Assembly: GCA_902531515.1 (NCBI GenBank) | Contig: CACAEJ010000010.1 | Span: forward strand, 1 to 62,581 | Direction: 5' to 3' | DNA from: an uncultured Pseudohongiella sp. | GTDB taxonomy: Bacteria > Pseudomonadota > Gammaproteobacteria > Pseudomonadales > Pseudohongiellaceae | DNA: 62,581 nt | In this document: positions 45,194 to 52,236 of the stretch, piece by piece | How the letters are laid out: the number at the start of each line of letters is the position of its first letter | How positions within the stretch are numbered: the first letter of the stretch is position 1 | Notes under the pieces: generated by a model | The model's database searches: none | Seen by the model: the letters and a program-made list of their open reading frames with translations, nothing else | Told to the model about the DNA's origin: nothing | Made by a program: the position numbers and the translations under genes

Positions 45194-45642
45194 TCCGCGC
45201 TTCTCATTTTTTTAAATCCAAATATTTCTCAGATTTTTTTAAAAAGATTCTTTTATGTATCGGGCCGGGTACTATTAATATTAAGTGCGACTCACGGTGT
45301 CTTCGTGGGAAGACTTGGCACCGCACCCCAAGTTAAATCTGGGAGTTTTTAGGTTTGAGCATTTTTCGGATCGCCTAACCTTTTGAATTATCTATGGGGA
45401 TGTGAGAATAATTAACATTATAAACAATATCTTAGGCGAGAGTTCGACTCCGGCCGGCCTTGACCACCACGCCTCGGTTTACATCTTTCATGCGGTTTAT
45501 ACCCAGGAGATAATATACATTGGCTAACAAGGAGGCAGGGGTGGGGTTGATATTAACTAAATTACCACTTATAACGTCCGCTAGAGCGACGCTATAGACA
45601 AAATACTATATTTACCACACCTCATTTCAAATTTGTTGATTC
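45194..45642. other. 449-bp spacer holding repeat copy and tRNA-Leu-like relic
   Basis: No coding sequence seen. It contains the 19-bp repeat (45249-45267), the relic described in the next entry, and about 170 bases before the PnuC-family gene. I found no riboswitch or clear promoter there. Confidence 0.6.
45249..45470 (+). pseudogene. tRNA-Leu(UAA)-like relic, copy E, with 19-bp repeat
   Basis: The 19-bp repeat (45249-45267) is joined to GGTACTATTAATATTAAG (45268-45285). Next is a 22-bp block starting CGCACCCC and ending CTGGG (45322-45343), identical to 41358-41379, then about 100 bases similar to copy D. The 3' end GTTCGACTCCGGCC (45442-45455) is followed by ACCACCACGCC. The sequence after it (CGGTTTACATCTTTC) resembles the flank after the intact tRNA-Leu (CATTTACAGCCATC). 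Block spacing is 54 and 120 bases here versus 55 and 122 in copy D. Confidence 0.55.
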
Positions 45643-46233
45643 ATGAATGCTGTCGAAATTTTTGGTTTATTCACTGGTACGCTCTCGATCGCGCTGTTAA
45701 TAAGGCAGAATATCTGGACGTGGCCTGTTGGAATAGCGTACACATTAGCATCCCTTTATATTTTTTTCACTGCTAAGTTATATGCAGATTTTGCTTTGCA
45801 TGTTCTTTTCTTAATCATGAGTTCCTATGGATGGTATTATTGGTTGCATGGCAATAGCAGGTTCGATTCAGAGCTACCAGTTAGTAGTGAGAGTAAAAAA
45901 GTACTCGCATATTCCATAATCATTTGCTCTTTCATTATTATACTTACTAGTAATCTATTCATAATATATACAGATGCAGACATACCGTATTGGGATAATA
46001 CGACTAGTTGTTTGAGTGTTCTTGCCATATGGCTTCAAAGTAGAAAGAAAATAGAGAGTTGGATATTTTGGTTAATCATAGACATTCTTTCGGTGGGAAT
46101 ATACTTTTATAAAGGGTTATATTTTTACAGTTTGCTATATTCAATATATGTCGTCATGGCTTTCCTTGGGTATGTGACATGGCTTGAGAGTTATCGTAAT
46201 GACAAACGAAATAGTCGTTATAACAGGGCCTGA
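45643..46233 (+). CDS. PnuC-family vitamin transporter (thiamin or nicotinamide riboside)
   Basis: 196 residues with about seven TM segments. Family features are RQNIWTWPVGIAYTLASLY near the N-terminus, then LIMSSYGWYYWLHG, and IYVVMAFLGYVTWLESYR at the C-terminus. PnuC proteins are energy-independent facilitators whose substrate is trapped by phosphorylation; close relatives PnuT carry thiamin. The next gene is a NadR-like P-loop kinase (overlap 35 bases) and then a TPP-riboswitch-controlled TonB receptor. That context favours thiamin, but nicotinamide riboside is the default family substrate. No riboswitch precedes this gene. Confidence 0.85.
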   Translation: MNAVEIFGLFTGTLSIALLIRQNIWTWPVGIAYTLASLYIFFTAKLYADFALHVLFLIMSSYGWYYWLHGNSRFDSELPVSSESKKVLAYSIIICSFIIILTSNLFIIYTDADIPYWDNTTSCLSVLAIWLQSRKKIESWIFWLIIDILSVGIYFYKGLYFYSLLYSIYVVMAFLGYVTWLESYRNDKRNSRYNRA

Positions 46234-46717
46234 GTCTTGCGGTAAGACAACTCTTGCAAGACAGCTCGCGAATCGGTGGGGAGCGCCACTCGTTAACGAG
46301 GCGGCTCGCGATTACTTGCAAGAAAAAGATTCTTACCAAAAATCAGATTTATTAGAAATCGCAAAACTCCAATACATAATGGAGAAAGAAAGAGCTGCGT
46401 CATCTCCAGAAAAATTAGTGTGTGACACCGACTTGTTAGTCATCTTAATATGGAGTGAGGTTAAGTATGGTAGCTGCGACCCATGGATTTGTGAAACTTT
46501 TGAAAATTGCTTTAATCAAAAACTATTTACCAGACATTACATTCTATGTGATCCAAAAATACCCTGGCAGCCTGATCGACAACGAGAAAGCCCACATAAC
46601 CGAGATGAACTATTCGCTATTTATTTAAAAAAACTTACAGACTACAAGTTAAATTACAGTATAGTTAAAGGTGAACCACATGAACGATTACAACAAGCGG
46701 TAGACCGCTTTAATTAA
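46199..46717 (+). CDS. NadR-like AAA/P-loop kinase
   Basis: 173 residues. Walker A is ITGPESCGKTTLARQLA near the N-terminus. The family blocks VCDTDLLVILIWSEVKYG and LCDPKIPWQPDRQRESPHNRDELF match the ribosylnicotinamide-kinase domain of NadR. The nucleotidyltransferase and HTH domains of full NadR are absent. I use ATG 46199, inside the pnuC-like gene; an earlier TTG exists. In such pairs the kinase phosphorylates the transported vitamin; here that is nicotinamide riboside or, given the TPP riboswitch next door, thiamin. Confidence 0.85.
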   Translation: MTNEIVVITGPESCGKTTLARQLANRWGAPLVNEAARDYLQEKDSYQKSDLLEIAKLQYIMEKERAASSPEKLVCDTDLLVILIWSEVKYGSCDPWICETFENCFNQKLFTRHYILCDPKIPWQPDRQRESPHNRDELFAIYLKKLTDYKLNYSIVKGEPHERLQQAVDRFN

Positions 46718-46760
46718 AAATAATACCCTTGTCATAGTCGCCATACTGTATTAGTGTTAT

Positions 46761-46840
46761 TGATTCCTGAGGGGTGGCTTCGGCCTGAGAAATTTACCCT
46801 TTGAACCTGATCCAGATTATACTGGCGTAGGAATAGGAAG
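46761..46840 (+). promoter_or_regulatory. TPP riboswitch (THI element)
   Basis: Conserved aptamer parts are in order: P1 strand ATTCCT (46763-46768), GGGGTGG, CTGAGA (46785-46790), TTACCCT, TGAACCTGATCCAGATTATA (from 46802), ACTGGCGTAGG, and P1 partner AGGAAT (46829-46834). These are the signature pieces of thiamin-pyrophosphate riboswitches. It precedes the TonB receptor gene, so TPP should lower receptor synthesis. Confidence 0.93.
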
Positions 46841-46867
46841 CATCTTTACTTATAGAGAATTCTTTTC

Positions 46868-46906
46868 CTCCGTTGCATTAATCTATTTTTTGATAGATAT
46901 CGGAGC
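46868..46906 (+). promoter_or_regulatory. Expression platform hairpin covering the ribosome site
   Basis: CTCCG (46868-46872) can pair with CGGAG (46901-46905), and ATCTAT (46881-46886) with ATAGAT (46893-46898). The GGAG is the Shine-Dalgarno of the ATG at 46913. No terminator T-run is present. This suggests translational control: the hairpin hides the ribosome site when TPP is bound. How the aptamer toggles it is not visible by eye. Confidence 0.55.
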
Positions 46907-46912
46907 GATGCC

Positions 46913-48979
46913 ATGATTAGAGTTTTCGCAATCTTCTTCTACTTCTGCTTTTCCTACGAATTAAATTTCGCACAGGAAAAAGATCCTCTTGGTATAGAAG
47001 AGATTTTTGTCAATGCTGACTATCGCTCGTCTGACTTGAGTGATATACCCAGTAGTGTAATAGTCTTAGATGAAAATCTAATTCAAAGTAGGAATGCTCA
47101 GCATTTAGAGGAGGTTTTACTTAACGCACCTAATGTCAATTTTTCTTCCGGTAGTTCTCGATCGAGATTTTATCAGATTAGAGGTATCGGTGAGCGAGGA
47201 CAGTTTTCAGAGCCATTAAATTCCTCAGTTGGAGTAATCATTGATGGTATAGACTTCAGTGGTATTGGAAATGCAGCCATGCTTTACGACATCGATCAGG
47301 TAGAAGTTTTTCTTGGTCCACAGGGAACTCGTTACGGTTCGAATGCATTAGCTGGTCTGATTAATCTGCAAAGTAAGGCGCCAACACCTGATTTCCGCTA
47401 CGGGCTTAAACTTGAGAGTGCAGATTACAACAGCAATGGGCTGGGAGGTTATCTCTCAGGCCCGCTTTCTAAGCAGTTTAGTTATCGTGTTTCTGCGCAA
47501 CAAATTAAGTCGGATGGATTTAGCATGAATCGCTTTCTAGACGATGAAACAAACACTCGAAACGAAAGTGTGATTCGGGGGAAAGTTAATGGGAAGCTAT
47601 TTGATGATGTTGAGCTGGACCTTACCGCAAGCAAAATTAAACTCAATAACGGATATGATGCTTTTTCACTTAACAATGAGCGAGACACTTTGTCTGACCA
47701 ACCTGGGTCAGACAATCAAGATTCTGAGTTGCTTAGTGCAAAAATAACAGTTTCTCGTTTCGAGAAGTTTACCTTTAATACATTGCTTGGGTATGGAGAT
47801 TCGCAGACAGAGTATTCTTATGATGAGGATTGGGTTTACGATGGGTTTCACCCTTGGGGATACACTTCTTCTGACCAATACAATCGGGATAGGCGGACAG
47901 GTAGTGCTGAATTTAGATTCATCTCATCTGAAGAAGGTAAAATTCTTTTTGACACAACTGATTGGATATTTGGTTTTTACTACCTTGGGCAAGAAGTGAA
48001 TTTAGAACGAATATATACTTTTATATCTCAAGATTTCATGAGCAAATATGATACGAGACGTTTTGCCATTTATGGTGAGACAGATACACAATTAAACAAC
48101 GCCTGGAATTTAACCTTTGGAATACGCGGCGAAAGATTCTCAGCAGATTACCACGACTCAAGTTTGGTAAATTTTAGTCCTACCGAAAATCTGATAGGTG
48201 GAAGGGCATCTTTAAGCTATAGCACGTCAGCTAATGCTCTAATCTATACGACCATATCACGCGGCTACAAAACCGGGGGTTTTAATACAGATGGTACCTT
48301 AGATCGTGACTTGCGAGACTTTGATTCTGAAGGATTATTAAATTACGAACTCGGTTTTAAGGGAATGCTCTTTGATAATCGGCTGCAAACTCAACTAGCG
48401 CTTTTTTTTATGGATAGGGATGACGTTCAAATTTCAAGTTCAGTAGTTAGAACCCGTAATGATGGAAGTTCAGAATTTATTGATTATATTGGCAACGCAG
48501 CTGCTGGCTCTAATTATGGGGTGGAATTTTCGGGTAATTTCAAGACATCTGAAAAGGTTGATTTCTATGTTTCGCTAGGACTTTTGAAAACTCGATATGA
48601 TGACTTCACCAATTCTGCGGGAGATAATCTTGAGGGGAGAGAGCAAGCGCATGCTCCATCTTACCAGTATTCTCTGGGCGTAAATATTAAAGTGGCGAAC
48701 AACGTTGACTTTGGCCTTAATGTATTAGGAAAAGACAGTTTCTATTTTTCGGATAGTCACGGAATCCAGTCTAGATCGTACAGCTTGATCAACGCGAATC
48801 TTAGTTATTCAAGAGAGAACTGGAAATTAATGTTATGGGGAAGAAACCTAAGTGATGAAGACTACTATGTGCGAGGATTTTATTTCGGAAATGATCCGAG
48901 GGATAATTATGCTGAAAAAGGTTATACCCAGCTTGGAGAGCCTGCGCGTCTTGGGGTAACTCTTAATTTAGATTTTTAG
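46913..48979 (+). CDS. TonB-dependent receptor, probable thiamin (vitamin B1 compound) uptake
   Basis: 688 residues with a signal peptide ending near SYELNFAQE. The plug contains EEIFVNADYR (TonB-box region), PSSVIVLDENLI and QVEVFLGPQGTRYGSNALAGLINLQSK. The beta-barrel ends with TQLGEPARLGVTLNLDF (terminal aromatic). The start is ATG 46913 with GGAG; the ATG at 46908 reads ATG-CCA-TGA. Control by the TPP riboswitch points to thiamin or a precursor as ligand; this is inference from regulation, not from a ligand motif. Confidence 0.88.
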   Translation: MIRVFAIFFYFCFSYELNFAQEKDPLGIEEIFVNADYRSSDLSDIPSSVIVLDENLIQSRNAQHLEEVLLNAPNVNFSSGSSRSRFYQIRGIGERGQFSEPLNSSVGVIIDGIDFSGIGNAAMLYDIDQVEVFLGPQGTRYGSNALAGLINLQSKAPTPDFRYGLKLESADYNSNGLGGYLSGPLSKQFSYRVSAQQIKSDGFSMNRFLDDETNTRNESVIRGKVNGKLFDDVELDLTASKIKLNNGYDAFSLNNERDTLSDQPGSDNQDSELLSAKITVSRFEKFTFNTLLGYGDSQTEYSYDEDWVYDGFHPWGYTSSDQYNRDRRTGSAEFRFISSEEGKILFDTTDWIFGFYYLGQEVNLERIYTFISQDFMSKYDTRRFAIYGETDTQLNNAWNLTFGIRGERFSADYHDSSLVNFSPTENLIGGRASLSYSTSANALIYTTISRGYKTGGFNTDGTLDRDLRDFDSEGLLNYELGFKGMLFDNRLQTQLALFFMDRDDVQISSSVVRTRNDGSSEFIDYIGNAAAGSNYGVEFSGNFKTSEKVDFYVSLGLLKTRYDDFTNSAGDNLEGREQAHAPSYQYSLGVNIKVANNVDFGLNVLGKDSFYFSDSHGIQSRSYSLINANLSYSRENWKLMLWGRNLSDEDYYVRGFYFGNDPRDNYAEKGYTQLGEPARLGVTLNLDF

Positions 48980-49221
48980 CCCATCTTTGAGATTACCTCA
49001 TCTTGAGACCAATAAAGCCTAATCCGGCGAGAACTCAAAGGATCTCAATTGATTTGTATTCATACATCTAAACTGATTTTTCTACTATTCATAACTAAAA
49101 GATTCTCGATTTACAGCAAAACAGCATTGCTAAAATAAATCGATTTATCGTGATGATAGTCTTAAAAAAATATTGTAAAGTTATAGGTTATTACTTAATG
49201 AGACGAAAAGGGGAATTCAAA

Positions 49222-49944
49222 TTGAAAAATGTTTTTTTAGTTAGCTCAGTTATGAGCTTTATCCTTCACGCAAGCCTCCATGCTGCAGAGGCACCACTTT
49301 CATCGGGGGCATTAACAATACTTAATTTGGTAGCTGATAACCCAGCGGAATATGCCGCTTCACAAAGAGAGAATGTTGAAATTTTTGAGGATCTTGGGAT
49401 AACCTTGGCTGGAGCTTGCACAGCAGTTTCGGGCAATGATTCCCTCGGAGAGATGCAGTTTTTCTCTTTCCTGCCGAGCGTAGCAGATGCTTTCAGCATG
49501 TGGGAAACAATGGCAACAAGCTCTGCAATACGCGAAATTCAAGATGATTATAGTACTAGTCGGAGACTCTTAAACAATGAAACTTGGCAAATTGTGGATG
49601 GATATGAAGGAGAGTTAATGGAAACTTGGGCAACCAGAGTAGTGGAAGTAAATCCTACAAACTCTTCAGCTTATATTAGTGCTATCTACTCATTGGAAAA
49701 TGCTTATTATGAAAATGGATTTAATGATATTGAATTTGATATATATCAGCCTATAGCTAGTGGAATGCAATCTCTCTACAACGTAGTAGTTGTTGCACCT
49801 TCCTTGAGACGCTTAGGAGAGGTTTTTGACGCGCTCAGTGCTGAAAGCTGGGCGCAAGAAGCGTATTCTTTGGTGACCTCATCAAGACCTAGTTTAGTAT
49901 CGGACAAGGCCTATCTGTGCGAGCAGGTATACTCTTCACTCTAG
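49222..49944 (+). CDS. Secreted protein of unknown function
   Basis: About 240 residues. I favour the TTG at 49222 (AAAAGGGGA 7-8 bases upstream), giving a signal peptide MKNVFLVSSVMSFILH cleaved near HAAEA. In-frame upstream starts reach 49150. The mature region has two stress-responsive AB-barrel-like halves (ATSSAIREIQDDYSTSR; DALSAESWAQEAYSLVTSSR), suggesting a duplicated ferredoxin-like domain. Two cysteines (GACTAV, YLCEQV) could pair. No family recognised. It lies 240 bases after the thiamin receptor and has no visible link to it. Confidence 0.55.
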   Translation: MKNVFLVSSVMSFILHASLHAAEAPLSSGALTILNLVADNPAEYAASQRENVEIFEDLGITLAGACTAVSGNDSLGEMQFFSFLPSVADAFSMWETMATSSAIREIQDDYSTSRRLLNNETWQIVDGYEGELMETWATRVVEVNPTNSSAYISAIYSLENAYYENGFNDIEFDIYQPIASGMQSLYNVVVVAPSLRRLGEVFDALSAESWAQEAYSLVTSSRPSLVSDKAYLCEQVYSSL

Positions 49945-49972
49945 TTTATGAAATCATATCAAGGTATTTTTT

Positions 49973-49982
49973 GGGGGGGGGG
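49973..49982. repeat. G10 homopolymer tract
   Basis: Ten consecutive G in the 108-bp spacer before the hydrolase gene; TTGGGGG can pair with CCCCCAA at 49992-49998. It could be a weak hairpin or a slippage-prone promoter element. Confidence 0.6.
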
Positions 49983-50053
49983 TAGCGATATCCCCCAATT
50001 TGAATTTGTAGAAGTCAGACCACTTCCATAAATCTGGACTTCATGGTGTATCT

Positions 50054-51136
50054 ATGATTAACCGTATTAAACGATTGCCTTTCTCAATAATAGCCCTCGG
50101 GATGGTATTTACCGTTTCTACAAGGTTATTTTCAGCTGAGTTAAATACAGGAGATATCCAGAATGACGTCATGGACGTCACTCTTTTTAGAGGCGCTGCG
50201 AATAATACTTGGTTTGAAGTCTACTTTAACGCGGTACCGACGGAAGGTTCTGAAAACTTAGAGATGCAGAGCTTAGATGTAGACCTCAGGCCAGAACGCG
50301 ATGTCACACTGCATGTTGAGATTTACAATCCCAGTGCCAGTATTCCACTAATTATTACCCCAGGAGGTAACGGCGATACTGATGGCTTTGGGGGGTTTGC
50401 AAGGAACGTTGCGGCTTCAGCTCCCGAACTGAAAGTGATTATTTACGATCGACGAAATTTAGGTAAGTCTGAGGTGTCTTTTGGGAGTGAACCTCAAATG
50501 GTGGAAGAGGGCGAAGATTTGCATGTTTTGATTGATCGTCTTGGAGTTCGTCCAGCATCACTTTATGGTATGTCTTCAGGTGGGCGCTCAAACCTAATAC
50601 TTGCAGCTCGCTACCCAGAAGACATCGCTGCTTTGGTACTTGCGCCATTGACGGGTGGGCCGCTAGCATCTGCCCGCTTGGCTGAGGAATACTTTCTCAA
50701 GTATCTGAATGATGAAATTCTTTCTACTATGGAGCATATCAGTGAATCACCCATTACGAGCATCGAGGAATTAAGCGAAACACCGCTTTGGGATGCTTAT
50801 TTAGCTCGCAACACTGATGAGTTCAGAGAGCGTTTCTTTAATTCAAACTTTGATGAATTTCGATCTGCAATGAAAGCCTCTGGTAATCATCTTCGAGATA
50901 CAGGCGATCAAGTAGCGTTAGGGGTTTATGACAGCGAATTGGCTCAGCTAAAAACACCCGCTACACTCATTCTGCATCATGGCTCTTACATTGACTATTT
51001 GCATCCAATTACAAATTCAAGAGCCGCAACAACTTTAATTTCGAACTCTTCTTTAGAGTTCGCGCCATATCTTCCAGAGATTATTAATGTGCTTGTGCCC
51101 TTTGTAAAAACTCACACGCCCAGTTTGTCGCAATAA
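50054..51136 (+). CDS. Secreted alpha/beta hydrolase
   Basis: 360 residues with an N-terminal signal peptide (FSIIALGMVFTVSTRLFSAE). A fold with IIYDRRNLGKSEV (oxyanion region), the nucleophile elbow YGMSSGGRSNLILAARYPEDI, and a late LILHHGSYIDYLHP containing the likely catalytic histidine. It opens with TPGGNGDTDGFG. Substrate unknown; it may act on esters, haloalkanes or lactones. A second hydrolase of this type begins at 62049. Confidence 0.82.
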   Translation: MINRIKRLPFSIIALGMVFTVSTRLFSAELNTGDIQNDVMDVTLFRGAANNTWFEVYFNAVPTEGSENLEMQSLDVDLRPERDVTLHVEIYNPSASIPLIITPGGNGDTDGFGGFARNVAASAPELKVIIYDRRNLGKSEVSFGSEPQMVEEGEDLHVLIDRLGVRPASLYGMSSGGRSNLILAARYPEDIAALVLAPLTGGPLASARLAEEYFLKYLNDEILSTMEHISESPITSIEELSETPLWDAYLARNTDEFRERFFNSNFDEFRSAMKASGNHLRDTGDQVALGVYDSELAQLKTPATLILHHGSYIDYLHPITNSRAATTLISNSSLEFAPYLPEIINVLVPFVKTHTPSLSQ

Positions 51137-51230
51137 TTTTGTTATTATGAGTACTGAAATCAATTGGTACCTTTGATAATTCCGTTAAAATGAAGTATCA
51201 AGCCTAATAATACTGAGAACCTTCGAATTT

Positions 51231-51770
51231 ATGAGCCAAATTGAAAAACCTGTTCTATCGAATTCGGACTTGTTAATAGCAATATCGACCGCGTTTTCAA
51301 TAGCACTGGTCATTTCTATTACTATAGTATTGCCTGCTGAGTTCGGAGTTGATCCGACAGGTATAGGCTCACTGCTTGGAGTCGATAAACTTAGTGCTGA
51401 AGAAAACATACAAGAGACAATAGTTCGTGCTGGTGAAGGCGAGTTGGAATTTCGTCAAGATGAAGTAGAGATAGCGGTTCCGGCAAATAGCGGACTAGAA
51501 TACAAATTTTTCCTCGCTACTCATTCTAATATTACCTATGAGTGGAATAGTACATCACCTCTCTATTTTGATATGCACGGAGAGCCGAACGGAGATACCA
51601 GCGGTTATTTTGAGAGCTATGGAGCCTCAATCACAGATGATATAAGTGGTTCAATTACAGTACCGTTCGCAGGATCTCATGGTTGGTATTGGCGAAACGA
51701 CACAGCTGAAGTTATAAATGTGTACTTGAAAACGCTGGGCAATTATAGTGTGATTGGTATATTATTCTGA
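51231..51770 (+). CDS. Transmembrane anchor protein
   Basis: 179 residues. A short cytoplasmic N-terminus, one TM helix (LLIAISTAFSIALVISITIV, about 20-40), then a periplasmic domain GEGELEFRQDEVEIAVPANS with SHGWYWRNDTAEVINVYLKT. This matches the small family annotated as transmembrane anchor protein, usually encoded beside RND/CusA-type metal efflux genes. No efflux genes are in this window, so the pair with the next gene is orphaned here. Function not established. Confidence 0.75.
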   Translation: MSQIEKPVLSNSDLLIAISTAFSIALVISITIVLPAEFGVDPTGIGSLLGVDKLSAEENIQETIVRAGEGELEFRQDEVEIAVPANSGLEYKFFLATHSNITYEWNSTSPLYFDMHGEPNGDTSGYFESYGASITDDISGSITVPFAGSHGWYWRNDTAEVINVYLKTLGNYSVIGILF

Positions 51771-52140
51771 ATGTAATTCAGAAGTCTTTTTTCGAACTAA
51801 CTTGCAAAGAGTAAAAATTTTTTTTTCTAGATTAGTGGTTTTTATAGGGTGCTTTTTATTTGCTTTTATGGCATCCGGGCATCCAGGGCATGATGTTGAG
51901 CAACTTGATCAACAGTCAGCGATTGAGGTTGCGTCCAATAAACTTCAGGATTTAATTGAAGCGGATAAATTGAATTCAACTTGGTCAGAAGTAAAGATGA
52001 TTGATTCTCAGATTGTGAGAATCAAAGGCCGTCAGAATTGGATAGTTTCTTATCTTGATGTTGAAAATAATCAGCGTTTAGAGCTTATCTTTTCTTTGAC
52101 AGGTAACTTCATCACATTTTCGAAAAGAGCGCTTTCTTAG
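51754..52140 (+). CDS. DUF6488 family small secreted protein
   Basis: 128 residues or fewer. The signal segment FFSRLVVFIGCFLFAFMASG is followed by HPGHDVEQLDQQSAIEVASNK and LNSTWSEVKMIDSQ, the pattern of DUF6488 (His-rich N-terminus, PepSY-like). The start is uncertain: the frame overlaps the anchor gene, and a TTG at 51802 may be the true start. Usually found next to transmembrane-anchor and metal-efflux genes. Likely co-transcribed with the upstream gene; metal binding is inference from HPGHD. Confidence 0.7.
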   Translation: MVYYSECNSEVFFRTNLQRVKIFFSRLVVFIGCFLFAFMASGHPGHDVEQLDQQSAIEVASNKLQDLIEADKLNSTWSEVKMIDSQIVRIKGRQNWIVSYLDVENNQRLELIFSLTGNFITFSKRALS

Positions 52141-52236
52141 GCCTCAGCTATTCAATGAATAGAACTCATTCCACTTGGTTGTTTGGTAGAATTATTAAGG
52201 CTCTTCGACGGCATATTTAGAGATTATTGTGTGACA

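Noticed and set aside
45643..46233. Calling the transporter PnuC for nicotinamide riboside outright
   Set aside because: The neighbouring TPP riboswitch makes thiamin at least as likely; substrate left open.
52148..52162. CTATTC-AAT-GAATAG hairpin as terminator between convergent genes
   Set aside because: Short stem with no T-run; could be chance.
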